Part shown: positions 32,825 to 43,309 of the stretch, one piece after another
Layout: the number at the start of each line of letters is the position of its first letter
Numbering within the stretch: the first letter of the stretch is position 1
Assembly: GCF_007827365.1 (NCBI RefSeq)
Contig: NZ_VISI01000002.1
Location: 563,001-627,000, forward strand
Direction: 5' to 3'
Source of the DNA: Olleya sp. Hel_I_94
Lineage (GTDB): Bacteria; Bacteroidota; Bacteroidia; Flavobacteriales; Flavobacteriaceae
Length of the DNA: 64,000 bases
Notes under the pieces: model-generated
The model's input: the letters and a program-made list of their open reading frames with translations, nothing else
Database searches by the model: none
What the model was told of the DNA's origin: nothing
Translations under genes and position numbers: made by a program

Positions 32825-35794
32825 TTACATTTTAACGTCTTCTTGTTTTTCGTAATTAAATAAATAATCCACATCCATCTCTTGTACTTTTCCTAATTTA
32901 TTTAGAGCTTTTAAATCCACATCTTTTTTGTTTCCAATTACCATAACGTTATAATCTTCTCCTTTTATGTTTTTATTAAAAAACTCGCGTAAATCCGCTA
33001 AAGTCATATCTTTAATTGCATTATACATAGCTTCTCTGTTATCCTCTGAGATTCCTAATTTTTGAAGTCTTTCATAACTCCAGAAAATACTAGATTTATT
33101 AATACGTTGTGCTGCTATTTGCTTTAAAGTAGACTCTTTAGCTGCATTAAACTGTGCTTCAGACTCTGGCATATCATTCATTAATCCCATCATAGCCTCC
33201 ACTGCTTGTGGCATTTTGTTTGCCTGAGTACCAATGTATGCCATTACATAATTAGAATCGTCTTTTTCTCTAGCAGTACTATAATTAGACCATGCAGAAT
33301 ATGCTAATGATTTAGATTCTCTAATTTCCTGAAAAACTATTGAGGATAAACCTCCTCCAAAATAGGTGTTAAATAATGTAGATGCAGCCATGTTTTCTGC
33401 TTTAAAAGGTTCTCCTTTTGCTAAAAACATCATTTCTGATTGTACCATGTCAAAATCTACAAAATACACATTTCCTCCAGTTTCTTTTTCTGTAAAAGTA
33501 ACTGCTTCAGGATAATCTTTAAGATCTTGACTTACTTTATGAGATTTATTTATAGCTGAAATTGCATTATCTACATCTTTACCGTAATAAAACATACGCT
33601 GTTTGTAGTTTTTTAAATCTTTGGTTAGATTTACTAATTCTTGAGGATTAATACTATTTAATTCTGTTACAGGAATGATATTTCGTAAGCTAGAATTTTC
33701 GCCATATTTAGCATAATTCATTAAACCACTTCTTAAAATACTACCTTTATTAGTTTTATTATTTTGTCTTCCTTTAGCAATAGATTGCACGTATTTACTA
33801 TATGCTTCTTGGTTTGGTACAGCATTATCCAATAATTCTTCTAACAGCTCAAGACCTTTTGGAAGATTTTCTTTTAACCCATTTAAACCAATAAAAGTTT
33901 GCTCATTACCTGTATTAACGTAATAATCTATTCCTAATTTATAAAACTCTTTTTTCAAGTCTTCATTTGAATATTTATCTGTGCCTAAATACTCTAAATA
34001 ACCTACTGCTAAATCTAATTTTTTGTCATTATCACTTCCCATATCAAAAATGATGTTTAAGTCAAATAAATCATTTGATTCATTCTCAATATATGACACT
34101 TTAATTCCGCTATCGGTTTTAGTTGTTTTAATAGCTGAAGCATAATCTACATAGACAGGTTTTAAAGCTTCTGACTCCATTTTATTAAAGTCTTCGATAT
34201 ATTTAGAATTAGCACCTCTATTAAGATTAACAGGTGTAATTCCTGGGTTTTGTACCTTTACGATTTTGTCGTCATTACCTTTACGTTTGTACGTTACAAC
34301 GTAATTATCTTTGTAAAATGAATTAGCAAAATCCACCAATTGTTGTTTTGTAATCTTTTTTAGGTCGTCTAAAAAACGGACTTTGTCTTCCCATTGTTCG
34401 TTATGAATAAAAGCATCAACATAAGCATCTGCTACAGCTGTACTACTTTCAAATTGCTTTAATTGAGATTTTTTAAGATCATTGATAACTGCATCAATCA
34501 TCCAATCTTCAAATTCACCTTTTTTAAGTTTGTTAATTTGATCTAACATTAAACCTTTTAACTCTTCTAACGACTGACCTTCTTTAGGTGATCCACTTAA
34601 AGAATGATAACCATAATCGTTTAAAAATGTTGTTGAAGATCCAGCATATTGCACTAATTGCTTTTGATTTAAATTTAAATCCATCAAACCAGCGTTACCA
34701 TTAGCCAAAATCATATCTGCTAAGGTTACAAGTTTTTCTTCTTCAGTATTAACTCCGCCTGTTCTGTAGGCTATAGAAATACTTTCTGCAGTTGGTCCAT
34801 ACACCTCGTTTTCTACTATTGCAGTTAATGGCTCTTCCTTAGGTAGTACAGGATGCTCTACTTCTTTTCTTTCAAACTTACCAAAGGTATTGTTCACTTT
34901 TTGTATGGTTGATTCAAAATCTAAATCACCAACTAAAACGACTGCCATATTATTTGGTACATAATATTTGTCAAAATAGTTATTAATATCTATCATAGAA
35001 GGATTTTTTAAATGCTCTGCAGTACCAATAGTAGATTGCTGACCATAAGGATGATTAGGGAATAAACCTTCCAGCATAGCTGCATAACGTTTACGACCAT
35101 CATTATCTTGGCCTCTATTAAACTCTTCAAAAACAGCTTCTAATTCTGTATGAAATAAACGTAAGACTACTTGTCCAAAACGCTCGCTTTCTAGTGCTAA
35201 AAATTTGTCTAATTCGTTTACCGGAATTTTATTGGTATACACTGTTTGCTCAAACCAAGTATAAGCGTTAGTACCTGTAGCACCTAAAGAGCTTGACATT
35301 TTATCATACTCATTAGCTACTGAATAGTTTGATGCTTCTAAAGACACTCGATCAATCTCTTTATAAATAGCTAGTTTATTATCTGGATCTTTTTCAGCTC
35401 TATGTTTTTCATATAAATTAGAAATAGTGTCTAGATATTTTTTTTCAGTTTCCCAATTAACTGTACCAATCTGATCGGTACCCTTAAAGACCATGTGCTC
35501 TAAATAATGTGCTAATCCAGTAGATTCTTTGGGATCGTAATTAGAACCAGCTCTTACTGCAATGTAAGTTTGGATTTTAGGCTCATCGGTGTTTTTGCTT
35601 AAATATACTTTTAGACCATTATCTAGGGTATACAATCTTAATCCTGTTGGGTCATTAGCTACGCTTTGATAACTAAATCCATTGGCATCCTTTTGTGTTT
35701 CTGTTTTAGCTGCGGTTGTATCCGAATTACTTTTTTTGCAGCTAGCAACAAAAGTAATTACAACTAAAGCTAAAATTAGTTTTAAATGTTTCAT
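32825..35794 (-). CDS. M16-family zinc peptidase, lipoprotein
   Basis: A 989-aa protein. It has a lipoprotein signal with lipobox VASC (Cys19) and two tandem M16 modules (about 45-480 and 520-960). The N-terminal module has the inverted zinc motif HxxEH as His96-x-x-Glu99-His100 (HYLEH) and the downstream Glu in the ELEAVFEEFNRG helix. The C-terminal module is a non-catalytic partner domain. Pitrilysin-like enzymes degrade short peptides. It lies alone between two terminators. Localisation to the outer or inner membrane surface facing the periplasm is inferred from the lipobox. Confidence 0.92.
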   Translation of the reverse strand: MKHLKLILALVVITFVASCKKSNSDTTAAKTETQKDANGFSYQSVANDPTGLRLYTLDNGLKVYLSKNTDEPKIQTYIAVRAGSNYDPKESTGLAHYLEHMVFKGTDQIGTVNWETEKKYLDTISNLYEKHRAEKDPDNKLAIYKEIDRVSLEASNYSVANEYDKMSSSLGATGTNAYTWFEQTVYTNKIPVNELDKFLALESERFGQVVLRLFHTELEAVFEEFNRGQDNDGRKRYAAMLEGLFPNHPYGQQSTIGTAEHLKNPSMIDINNYFDKYYVPNNMAVVLVGDLDFESTIQKVNNTFGKFERKEVEHPVLPKEEPLTAIVENEVYGPTAESISIAYRTGGVNTEEEKLVTLADMILANGNAGLMDLNLNQKQLVQYAGSSTTFLNDYGYHSLSGSPKEGQSLEELKGLMLDQINKLKKGEFEDWMIDAVINDLKKSQLKQFESSTAVADAYVDAFIHNEQWEDKVRFLDDLKKITKQQLVDFANSFYKDNYVVTYKRKGNDDKIVKVQNPGITPVNLNRGANSKYIEDFNKMESEALKPVYVDYASAIKTTKTDSGIKVSYIENESNDLFDLNIIFDMGSDNDKKLDLAVGYLEYLGTDKYSNEDLKKEFYKLGIDYYVNTGNEQTFIGLNGLKENLPKGLELLEELLDNAVPNQEAYSKYVQSIAKGRQNNKTNKGSILRSGLMNYAKYGENSSLRNIIPVTELNSINPQELVNLTKDLKNYKQRMFYYGKDVDNAISAINKSHKVSQDLKDYPEAVTFTEKETGGNVYFVDFDMVQSEMMFLAKGEPFKAENMAASTLFNTYFGGGLSSIVFQEIRESKSLAYSAWSNYSTAREKDDSNYVMAYIGTQANKMPQAVEAMMGLMNDMPESEAQFNAAKESTLKQIAAQRINKSSIFWSYERLQKLGISEDNREAMYNAIKDMTLADLREFFNKNIKGEDYNVMVIGNKKDVDLKALNKLGKVQEMDVDYLFNYEKQEDVKM

Positions 35795-35819
35795 TTTTTG
35801 GTTGATTATGTTAATAAAA

Positions 35820-35853
35820 AAAGTTCGTTAGCTAAATTAAGCTAACGAACTTT
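35820..35853. terminator. Bidirectional intrinsic terminator
   Basis: Perfect 14-bp stem AAAGTTCGTTAGCT / AGCTAACGAACTTT with a 6-base loop. It is flanked by A runs on one side and TTT on the other, just after the sucD stop on the minus strand. Confidence 0.85.
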
Positions 35854-35900
35854 AAACGTTTATTTATTTGGATTATTTTAACACATTAGTGTTAAGTAAT

Positions 35901-36773
35901 TTAAGCCATAACTTCGGCTACTTTTTTACCAATTTCAGCTGGAGAATCTACTACGTGAATACCACAATCTCTCATAATTGCTTTTTTAGCTTGAGCTGTA
36001 TCATCAGATCCACCTACAATTGCTCCTGCATGACCCATTGTACGTCCTGCTGGTGCAGTTTCACCTGCGATAAAACCAACGATAGGTTTTTTACTTCCTG
36101 AAGCTTTGTACCAGTTAGCAGCATCTGCTTCTAATTGACCACCAATTTCACCAATCATAACAACACATTCAGTTTCTGGATCATTAATTAATAACTCAAC
36201 CGCTTCTTTTGTAGTTGTTCCAATAATTGGGTCTCCACCAATACCAATTGCAGTAGTGATTCCTAATCCTTGTTTTACAACTTGATCCGCAGCTTCATAC
36301 GTTAATGTACCAGATTTAGATACGATACCAACTTTTCCTTTTTTGAAAACAAAACCTGGCATAATACCAACTTTAGCTTCTCCTGGAGTGATAACGCCTG
36401 GACAGTTAGGTCCAATTAATCTACAGTCTTTGTCTTTGATATAAGCTGCTGCTTTAATCATATCTGCTACAGGAATACCTTCTGTAATACAAATAATTAC
36501 TTTAATTCCTGCGTTAGCAGCTTCCATTATTGCGTCTGCTGCAAATGCTGGTGGTACAAAAATGATTGTAGTGTCTGCTCCTGCTTTATCTACAGCTTCT
36601 TGCACTGTGTTAAAAACTGGTCTGTCTAAATGAGTTTGACCACCTTTACCTGGTGTTACACCACCTACTACATTTGTTCCGTATTCAATCATTTGACCTG
36701 CGTGAAAAGTACCTTCACTACCTGTAAATCCTTGAACTATTATTTTTGAATCTTTGTTTACTAAAACGCTCAT
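35901..36773 (-). CDS. sucD: Succinyl-CoA synthetase alpha subunit
   Basis: A 290-aa subunit of the TCA enzyme that makes ATP or GTP from succinyl-CoA. It has the CoA-binding Rossmann start [18 protein letters not shown], the phosphate loop [16 protein letters not shown] and the phosphorylated His248 in [11 protein letters not shown]. The beta subunit (sucC) is not in this window, so the genes are unlinked here. It comes after the lipid A genes but has its own -7 box at 36821-36828 and a strong terminator. Confidence 0.97.
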   Translation of the reverse strand: MSVLVNKDSKIIVQGFTGSEGTFHAGQMIEYGTNVVGGVTPGKGGQTHLDRPVFNTVQEAVDKAGADTTIIFVPPAFAADAIMEAANAGIKVIICITEGIPVADMIKAAAYIKDKDCRLIGPNCPGVITPGEAKVGIMPGFVFKKGKVGIVSKSGTLTYEAADQVVKQGLGITTAIGIGGDPIIGTTTKEAVELLINDPETECVVMIGEIGGQLEADAANWYKASGSKKPIVGFIAGETAPAGRTMGHAGAIVGGSDDTAQAKKAIMRDCGIHVVDSPAEIGKKVAEVMA

Positions 36774-36820
36774 GTTTTGTATTGATTAAGAAATTTTATG
36801 TTGAATTGTTCTTTGCTATG

Positions 36821-36828
36821 CAAAAGTA
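36821..36828 (-). promoter_or_regulatory. -7 promoter box of sucD
   Basis: Minus-strand TACTTTTG matches TAnnTTTG exactly, 47 bases before the sucD ATG. It supports independent transcription of sucD from the lipid A genes upstream. Confidence 0.45.
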
Positions 36829-36869
36829 AGTTTTTGATTGCGATTACTAAAAGTATTTTAAATTTTATT

Positions 36870-37262
36870 TTACGAATATGATGATAAACTAGAAGGATTT
36901 TCATCAAATAATTGACTTATTTCGTATCCTTTATATAAAAGTCCATCCTTTACTTCCCAGATTGAAATAAAATGAGCTATTGGCTCCACCTTATCAGGTC
37001 TTTCAATTGTAGCTGCATAGGCTGTATATCTAGCTGTAATGGTATTATTTTCTTTTAGTAAATGACTTAATTTATAAGTAAATGACACAAATGATTGTCT
37101 AACCTCCTTTAGCTTTTGGTCAATACCGTTATAATCTAAGGCTGTATATCCTTGACTACTATTCCAATGCAATTGACAATTTTTATCAAACATTTCAATC
37201 GCATTATCTGCTTTTGCTAAATCTAAACTATAAAAGGCTTTTACAATTGCTCTGGCTGACAT
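36870..37262 (-). CDS. NTF2/SnoaL-like protein
   Basis: A 130-aa protein of the NTF2-like alpha+beta-barrel type. It starts with helix ARAIVKAFYSLDLAKADNAIEMF and has alternating strands ending in FISIWEVKDGLLYKGYEISQ. Such folds serve as small-ligand enzymes or as dimer partners; no catalytic residues can be assigned. Its ATG overlaps the end of the preceding lpxD-like gene region with zero spacing (stop and start adjoin), so the two are translationally coupled. Confidence 0.75.
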   Translation of the reverse strand: MSARAIVKAFYSLDLAKADNAIEMFDKNCQLHWNSSQGYTALDYNGIDQKLKEVRQSFVSFTYKLSHLLKENNTITARYTAYAATIERPDKVEPIAHFISIWEVKDGLLYKGYEISQLFDENPSSLSSYS

Positions 37263-38198
37263 CTATTTGTTTTTTAATTGTTTAATTATTTCAGGAATTC
37301 GCTTAATATATGCCAACTCTTTTAATTTTACTCTTGATTCTTCAATTGGCGTCCCAAAATAGGATTTTCCGCCTTCTATGGATTTTGTCACACCTGTTTG
37401 ACCTAAAACATTAGCTTTTTTACCTATTGTAATTCCGCTAGTTGTTCCTACTTGTCCCCAAAGTGTAACTTCATCTTCAATAATACAACATCCTGCAATA
37501 CCTGTTTGAGAGGCAATTAAACATTTTTTACCAATAACGGTATCATGCCCAACTTGGATTTGATTATCTAATTTAGAGCCTTCTCCAATGGTCGTGTCTC
37601 CTGTAACCCCTTTATCTATAGTACATAATGCACCAATATCTACATTATCTTGTATTACTACTCTACCTCCAGATTTTAATTGATCAAATCCTTCTGGTCT
37701 ATTTTTATAATAAAAAGCACTAGCACCTAAAATACTTCCAGCATGGATGGTAACATTGTTTCCAATAACCGTGTCGTCGTATATACTTACGTTAGAATGG
37801 ATTACACAATTATCTCCAATAGTAACATTATGACCTATAAAACAATTTGGTTGTATTACTGTATTTACGCCAATTTTTGCTGATGTTGATATCTCTACAT
37901 TTGAACTAGTAAATGGTTTAAAATATGACGTAAGTTTATTAAAATCTCTAAAAGGATCATCACTAATTAACAATGCTTTACCTTTAGGACAATCCACCTC
38001 TTTGTTAATTAAAACAATGGTAGCTGCACTATTTAAGGCTTTATCATAGTATTTTGGGTGATCAACAAAAACAATATCTCCAGGTGTTACTACATGAATC
38101 TCGTTCATGCCTAGCACCTCAAAATTAGCATCTCCTACAAACGTACAGTCTATAATTTTTGCAATGTCTTGTAATGTATATGGCTTTGGAAATTTCAT
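37263..38198 (-). CDS. LpxD-like acyltransferase, second copy
   Basis: A 311-aa protein with an N-terminal LpxD-type domain (about 1-100, including PGDIVFVDHPKYYDKAL) and a C-terminal left-handed beta-helix of hexapeptide repeats (about 105-270). It resembles the bona fide lpxD upstream (40989-42017), but is shorter and carries different repeats around the acceptor site. A second LpxD-like gene next to efp is common in Flavobacteria; its substrate may be a different nucleotide sugar or acyl chain. It is co-directional with efp (11-base gap) and coupled to the NTF2-like gene. Confidence 0.85.
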   Translation of the reverse strand: MKFPKPYTLQDIAKIIDCTFVGDANFEVLGMNEIHVVTPGDIVFVDHPKYYDKALNSAATIVLINKEVDCPKGKALLISDDPFRDFNKLTSYFKPFTSSNVEISTSAKIGVNTVIQPNCFIGHNVTIGDNCVIHSNVSIYDDTVIGNNVTIHAGSILGASAFYYKNRPEGFDQLKSGGRVVIQDNVDIGALCTIDKGVTGDTTIGEGSKLDNQIQVGHDTVIGKKCLIASQTGIAGCCIIEDEVTLWGQVGTTSGITIGKKANVLGQTGVTKSIEGGKSYFGTPIEESRVKLKELAYIKRIPEIIKQLKNK

Positions 38199-38209
38199 TT
38201 AACTCCAGA

Positions 38210-38776
38210 CTATTCCTTTACACGTTCTTTGTAAGTCCCTTTGTCTGTTTCAACTTTAATTTTATCGCCTTCATTAATAAATAAAGGAACGTTAACAGTT
38301 GCTCCAGTTTCTACCGTTGCAGGTTTTGTTGCATTAGTAGCAGTGTTACCTTTAACTCCTGGCTCAGTAGCTGTTACTTCTAAAATTACGGTTGCTGGCA
38401 TATCTACAGAAAGTGGCATATTGTCTTCTGAATTGATTTGAATAGTAACCACTTCACCTTCTTTCATTAAATCTGGTGTATCTAAAGCAGACTCTAATAA
38501 TCTAATTTGAGAATAATCCGCTTCATTCATAAAATGATAAAATTCGCCATCATTATATAAATACTGAAATTTATGTGTTTCTACTCTTACATCTTCTAAT
38601 TTATGACCTGCAGAAAACGTATTATCTAACACTTTACCGTTAGTTACACTTTTCATTTTTGTTCTAACAAATGCTGGTCCTTTACCTGGTTTAACATGTA
38701 AAAATTCAATGATTTTATAGATATCATTGTTATATCTAATACATAGTCCGTTTCTAATATCTGAAGTCGTTGCCAT
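38210..38776 (-). CDS. efp: Translation elongation factor P
   Basis: A 188-aa three-domain protein of standard length that rescues ribosomes stalled at proline runs. Domain I has the loop HVKPGKGPAFVRTKMKS with Lys32 at the usual tip position; the middle OB domain has EVTATEPGVKGNTATNATKPATVETG, a strongly conserved family stretch. It lies between lpxA (23-base gap) and the second lpxD-like gene. There is no obvious EpmA/EarP gene in the window. Confidence 0.96.
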   Translation of the reverse strand: MATTSDIRNGLCIRYNNDIYKIIEFLHVKPGKGPAFVRTKMKSVTNGKVLDNTFSAGHKLEDVRVETHKFQYLYNDGEFYHFMNEADYSQIRLLESALDTPDLMKEGEVVTIQINSEDNMPLSVDMPATVILEVTATEPGVKGNTATNATKPATVETGATVNVPLFINEGDKIKVETDKGTYKERVKE

Positions 38777-38799
38777 TTTTATTTTTTAATTTTTAATTT

Positions 38800-39585
38800 T
38801 TAATTTGATTTGAAATACCCTTTCATGATTCCACGATGAGAATTCTTTATAAACTGAAGAATTTCATCTCTTTCTGTCGTTGCTTCCATTTCTGCTTCAA
38901 TAATAGCAGCAGCTTGCGAGTTGTTGTAATTTTTTTGGTATAAAATTCTGAATATGTCCTGTATTTCTCTAATTTTTTCAGTGGTATAACCTCTACGTCT
39001 TAAACCAACAGAATTAATTCCTACGTAAGATAGTGGCTCTCTACCTGCTTTTACAAAAGGTGGTACATCTTTACGCACCAAAGATCCTCCTGTTACAAAA
39101 GCATGACTACCTACTGAACAGAATTGGTGTACAGCTGTCATACCTGCCAAAACAACATAGTCACCTATATTTATATGTCCAGCTAAAGTTGAATTATTAG
39201 AAAATATGCAATTATTACCTACGATACAATCATGAGCAATATGGCAATATGCCATTATTAAACAGTTATCTCCAACAACAGTTTTCATTCTGTCAGTTGT
39301 ACCTCTATTAATTGTAACACACTCTCTTATAGTAACATTATCACCTATGATTGTAAGTGTATCTTCATCATTATATTTTAAGTCTTGTGGTACCGCAGAA
39401 ATTACAGAACCAGGAAAAATATTACAATTTTTACCGATTCTTGCGCCTTCCATAATTGTTACGTTACTACCAATCCACGTACCTTCTCCAATAATTACAT
39501 TATTGCTTATAGTAGTAAATGGCTCAATAACCACATTTTTTGCGATTTTCGCTCCTGGATGAACGTATGCTAGGGGTTGGTTCAT
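38800..39585 (-). CDS. lpxA: UDP-N-acetylglucosamine O-acyltransferase
   Basis: A 261-aa cytoplasmic trimeric enzyme for the first step of lipid A synthesis. It has a left-handed beta-helix of hexapeptide repeats at about 5-190, with the catalytic His in CHIAHDCIVGNNC, and a C-terminal helical domain with GINSVGLRRRGYTTEKI. It lies 10 bases after lpxC/fabZ and 23 before efp, inside the lipid A operon. Confidence 0.96.
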   Translation of the reverse strand: MNQPLAYVHPGAKIAKNVVIEPFTTISNNVIIGEGTWIGSNVTIMEGARIGKNCNIFPGSVISAVPQDLKYNDEDTLTIIGDNVTIRECVTINRGTTDRMKTVVGDNCLIMAYCHIAHDCIVGNNCIFSNNSTLAGHINIGDYVVLAGMTAVHQFCSVGSHAFVTGGSLVRKDVPPFVKAGREPLSYVGINSVGLRRRGYTTEKIREIQDIFRILYQKNYNNSQAAAIIEAEMEATTERDEILQFIKNSHRGIMKGYFKSN

Positions 39586-39595
39586 TTTTTTAGTA

Positions 39596-41002
39596 TTATT
39601 TTACTTTTGTTATTTGTGCCATTAATTCTGCTTCTGCACATAATTTACCGTTTGCATAAGCATAACCTTGCATATGGCAAATACCACGTCTTATTGGTGT
39701 TATTAATGAACATTTAAATATTAACGTATCACCTGGCACTACTTTTTGTTTGAATTTAACATTATCCATTTTCATGAAAAAAGTTAAATAATTTTCTGGG
39801 TCTGGAACGGTACTTAAAACTAAAATACCACCTGTTTGCGCCATAGCTTCTACGATTAAAACGCCTGGCATTACTGGTGCTCCTGGAAAGTGACCTTTAA
39901 AAAACTCCTCGTTCATGGTCACATTTTTAAGACCAATAACATGATTGTCTGATAATTCAAAAACCTTATCTAGTAGTAAAAAAGGTTGTCTATGTGGTAA
40001 CATGTCCATAATTTGATTGACATCCATAACCGGAGTTTGGTTTAAATCAATATTTGGTACGTTATTACGTCTTTCGTTTTTTATTAATTTGGACATTTTT
40101 TTCGCAAACTGAGTGTTTACAAAATGACCTGGTTTATTAGCAATTACTTTACCTCTAATGCGTGTTCCTATTAAAGCTAAATCACCAATAACATCTAGTA
40201 GTTTGTGTCTTGCTGCTTCATTAGGATAATGTAAGGTTAAGTTATCTAAAATCCCATTTGGTTTAACAGCAATTGCATCTTTATTAAAAGCTGATTTTAA
40301 TTTTTCCATTGTAGAATCAGACAATTCTTTATCTACATAAACGATAGCATTATTTAAATCACCTCCTTTAATTAATCCATGCTCTAGTAATGATTCTAAT
40401 TCATGTAAAAAACTAAACGTCCTAGAATCTGATATGTCCTTTTTAAAATCGGACATATTATTTAATGTTGCATTTTGTGTACCTAATACTTTAGTCCCAA
40501 AATCAACCATTGTTGTAATTTGATACTCTTTCGCTGGCATTACTAAAATTTCGCTACCAGACTCTTCATCTGTGTAAGAGATAACATCGCTTACGTCATA
40601 CACTTCTCTAAAGGCATCTTGTTCTTCAATTCCTGCTTTTTCTAATGCTTCTACAAAAAACTTAGAAGATCCATCCATAATTGGTGGTTCTGAGTTATCT
40701 AGTTCTAAAATAGCATTATCTATATCTAAACCTACTAAAGCAGCTAATACATGTTCGCACGTTTGAATGGTAACTCCGTTTTTTTCTAAACAAGTTCCAC
40801 GTTGTGTGTTAGTCACATAGTTTGCATCTGCCTCTATAACAGGGTTTCCTTCTAAATCTATTCTTTTAAAAGAAAATCCAGCATTTACTGGTGCAGGTTT
40901 AAAGGTTAATGTTACCTCTTTTCCTGTATGTAAGCCAACACCTTTAAGGGATACTTCCTTAAGTATTGTTTTTTGCTTTATGTCAGTACTAATTATTCCC
41001 AT
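39596..41002 (-). CDS. lpxC/fabZ: Fused UDP-3-O-acyl-GlcNAc deacetylase and 3-hydroxyacyl-ACP dehydratase
   Basis: A 468-aa fusion characteristic of Bacteroidota. The LpxC part (about 1-300) has the zinc His84 in [11 protein letters not shown] and [13 protein letters not shown]. The FabZ part (about 325-468) has [12 protein letters not shown] with its active-site His, and [22 protein letters not shown] (landmarks [11 protein letters not shown]). LpxC makes the committed step of lipid A, while FabZ dehydrates 3-hydroxyacyl-ACP for fatty acids, so the fusion couples two users of the same acyl pool. Its start overlaps the end of lpxD by 14 bases. Confidence 0.96.
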   Translation of the reverse strand: MGIISTDIKQKTILKEVSLKGVGLHTGKEVTLTFKPAPVNAGFSFKRIDLEGNPVIEADANYVTNTQRGTCLEKNGVTIQTCEHVLAALVGLDIDNAILELDNSEPPIMDGSSKFFVEALEKAGIEEQDAFREVYDVSDVISYTDEESGSEILVMPAKEYQITTMVDFGTKVLGTQNATLNNMSDFKKDISDSRTFSFLHELESLLEHGLIKGGDLNNAIVYVDKELSDSTMEKLKSAFNKDAIAVKPNGILDNLTLHYPNEAARHKLLDVIGDLALIGTRIRGKVIANKPGHFVNTQFAKKMSKLIKNERRNNVPNIDLNQTPVMDVNQIMDMLPHRQPFLLLDKVFELSDNHVIGLKNVTMNEEFFKGHFPGAPVMPGVLIVEAMAQTGGILVLSTVPDPENYLTFFMKMDNVKFKQKVVPGDTLIFKCSLITPIRRGICHMQGYAYANGKLCAEAELMAQITKVK

Positions 41003-42017
41003 TTCCTTTTTTTTCTAATTCGTTTATTGTTTTAGCTAATTTTGGAAGATTTTTAAAATACACATAAGATTTATTCCAATCCACGTAGCTAAATGCTGGC
41101 GAACCTTGTAACACCTCATTGTCTTTAATATTTCTACCTATTCCTGATTGTGCTTGTATTTTAACATTGTTTCCAATAGTTAAATGTCCTGCAAAACCTA
41201 CTTGACCTCCTATTTGGCAATTTTCGCCAATTTTAGTTGAACCTGCAATACCTGTTTGAGCAGCTATTACTGTGTTTTTTCCAATTTCTACGTTGTGTGC
41301 TATTTGGATTTGGTTATCTAATTTTACACCTCGTCTAATTATTGTAGATCCTAAAGTAGCTCTGTCAATGGTTGTAGCTGCTCCAACATCTACAAAATCT
41401 TCAAGTATAACATTTCCAATTTGTGGTACTTTACTATACTCGCCTTGATCATCAGGTACAAAACCAAATCCATCTGCTCCAATTATAGCTCCAGAATTAA
41501 TTACACAATTTTTACCAATCACACAGTCTGAATAAATTTTTGCTCCAGAAAACAACACTGTATTATCGTCAATTATAACATTGTCTCCTATATAACAATT
41601 AGGAAAAATCTTTACATTATCTCCAATTTTTACGTTGTCACCTACTACTGTAAATGCACCAATGTAAATATCCTTTCCAACTTTAGCTGTATCGGATATG
41701 GATGTTGGTTGTTCAATCCCAAACTTATTTAGCTTTACTTGATTGTAATACTCTAATAATTTTGAAAATGACTTATACGCGTCATCCACCTTAATTAAAG
41801 TGCAACTAACGTTTTGCTCAGGTACAAAGTCTTTTGCTACAATAGCAATTGATGCTTTTGTAGTATATATATAATGTGTGTATTTTGGATTTGCCAAAAA
41901 GGTCAAAGCGCCTTCTACACCTTCTTCTATTTTAGATAATTTAGATACCTCTACTTGAGGATTGCCTTCTACGACACCATCTAAAATACCTGCTATTTGT
42001 TCTGCGGTAAATTTCAT
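40989..42017 (-). CDS. lpxD: UDP-3-O-(3-hydroxyacyl)glucosamine N-acyltransferase
   Basis: A 342-aa trimeric acyltransferase for the third lipid A step. The N-terminal uridine-binding domain starts [14 protein letters not shown]; the beta-helix (about 105-300) contains the catalytic His in [15 protein letters not shown] start at the ATG at 42017, which matches the family N-terminus; an upstream TTG at 42026 would add three residues. It overlaps lpxC/fabZ by 14 bases and lies 25 bases after the HD-hydrolase gene, so all are one operon. Confidence 0.95.
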   Translation of the reverse strand: MKFTAEQIAGILDGVVEGNPQVEVSKLSKIEEGVEGALTFLANPKYTHYIYTTKASIAIVAKDFVPEQNVSCTLIKVDDAYKSFSKLLEYYNQVKLNKFGIEQPTSISDTAKVGKDIYIGAFTVVGDNVKIGDNVKIFPNCYIGDNVIIDDNTVLFSGAKIYSDCVIGKNCVINSGAIIGADGFGFVPDDQGEYSKVPQIGNVILEDFVDVGAATTIDRATLGSTIIRRGVKLDNQIQIAHNVEIGKNTVIAAQTGIAGSTKIGENCQIGGQVGFAGHLTIGNNVKIQAQSGIGRNIKDNEVLQGSPAFSYVDWNKSYVYFKNLPKLAKTINELEKKGNGNN

Positions 42018-42042
42018 TGTCAACAAAAATAGAAAAAATGTG

Positions 42043-43272
42043 CTAAAGTTGGTCTTTTGGATAGCATATATAATATTTAGTCACTGGTTTTGACAACGCT
42101 TTTAAGCTAAGTTGGTCTGAAGCCTTAACTATATCCTCAACTTTACCATTTTTATGTAAGATATTTATATTTTGTTTTTTTCTTGAATATGCTTGATTAC
42201 TAATCTGTCCTGTAAACACAAAATAGTCTGCATCTGCATCAGTAATATTATATTTTGATTGCAAATTAGATTTATGTGCTATTAAAACGTCTTTTGAAAT
42301 AGGCTTTTTCTTTATTTTTACTTTTAAAAGATGTCTATTTATTATCATCTCGCAAAGATTTTTTAAAACAAAGTCATCATGATATTGCCAATTTTTCATT
42401 GCTGCAACAATATCATAATCATCTAATTTAGCAAATGTTTCTAGACAATCTGCATCAAATTTGTCAATAGTAATTTCATTTTTCAAAAAAAAGGATAACG
42501 GTTTACTTGCTTCTAGATAAACGCCTTTTGCTACCAATTCTTTAGCACGTTTTAGCACTCGTATTAATAACTGCTCTGCGACTAAGCTGGTTTTATGTAA
42601 ATAAACTTGCCAATACATTAAGCGTCTAGCTACTAAAAATTTTTCTACACTATATATACCTTTATCTTCAATAACTAATTGATCATCTTTAACATTAAGC
42701 ATTGTTATTAAACGCTCACTATTAATATTACCTTCGGACACACCAGTATAAAAACTATCACGTTTTAAGTAATCTGCTCGATCCATATCAATTTGACTAG
42801 AGATTAATTGCAACATAAAGGTCCTGTGATAGTCTCCTTTAAAAATCTGAATAGCAAGTGTTAAATCGTCGTTAAATTCAATATTTAAAGCTTCCATAAA
42901 TAACAACGATATTTCTTCATGAGAAACACCACTTACAATACTATGTTCCATTGCATGACTAAATGGTCCATGACCAATATCGTGTAATAAAATAGCTATA
43001 TAAAGCGCTTTTTCTTCGTCTTCAGAAATTTCAACCCCTTTAAAACGAAGCACTTGCACTGCTTTTTGCATTAAATGCATACAACCAATAGCGTGATGAA
43101 AACGTGTATGATGCGCACCTGGATATACTAAATAGGACAAACCCATTTGAGAGATACGTCGCAGTCGTTGGAAATATTTATGCTCTATTAAATCAAATAT
43201 TATAGAATTTGGTATAGTAATAAATCCGTAAATTGGATCGTTTAGTATTTTAAGTTTGTTACTTGCTTTCAA
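42043..43272 (-). CDS. HD-domain phosphohydrolase
   Basis: A 409-aa protein of the deoxynucleotide triphosphohydrolase-like HD group. The metal-binding residues are visible as RFHHAIG (His59/60), [16 protein letters not shown] (His97, Asp98) and MDRADYL. It starts [17 protein letters not shown], typical of YwfO-like members, whose natural substrates are uncertain. The start codon is TTG at 43272, with a -7 box at 43301-43308. It heads the lipid A operon and is divergent from porX across only 37 bases. A link to lipid A is positional only. Confidence 0.88.
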   Translation of the reverse strand: MKASNKLKILNDPIYGFITIPNSIIFDLIEHKYFQRLRRISQMGLSYLVYPGAHHTRFHHAIGCMHLMQKAVQVLRFKGVEISEDEEKALYIAILLHDIGHGPFSHAMEHSIVSGVSHEEISLLFMEALNIEFNDDLTLAIQIFKGDYHRTFMLQLISSQIDMDRADYLKRDSFYTGVSEGNINSERLITMLNVKDDQLVIEDKGIYSVEKFLVARRLMYWQVYLHKTSLVAEQLLIRVLKRAKELVAKGVYLEASKPLSFFLKNEITIDKFDADCLETFAKLDDYDIVAAMKNWQYHDDFVLKNLCEMIINRHLLKVKIKKKPISKDVLIAHKSNLQSKYNITDADADYFVFTGQISNQAYSRKKQNINILHKNGKVEDIVKASDQLSLKALSKPVTKYYICYPKDQL

Positions 43273-43300
43273 GCTTAATCCTTTATTTAATTAATATACA

Positions 43301-43308
43301 CAAATATA
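43301..43308 (-). promoter_or_regulatory. -7 promoter box of the HD-hydrolase/lipid A operon
   Basis: Minus-strand TATATTTG matches TAnnTTTG exactly. The predicted start is near 43294, which puts it inside the 37-base gap next to the divergent porX ATG. Confidence 0.5.
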
Positions 43309-43309
43309 C

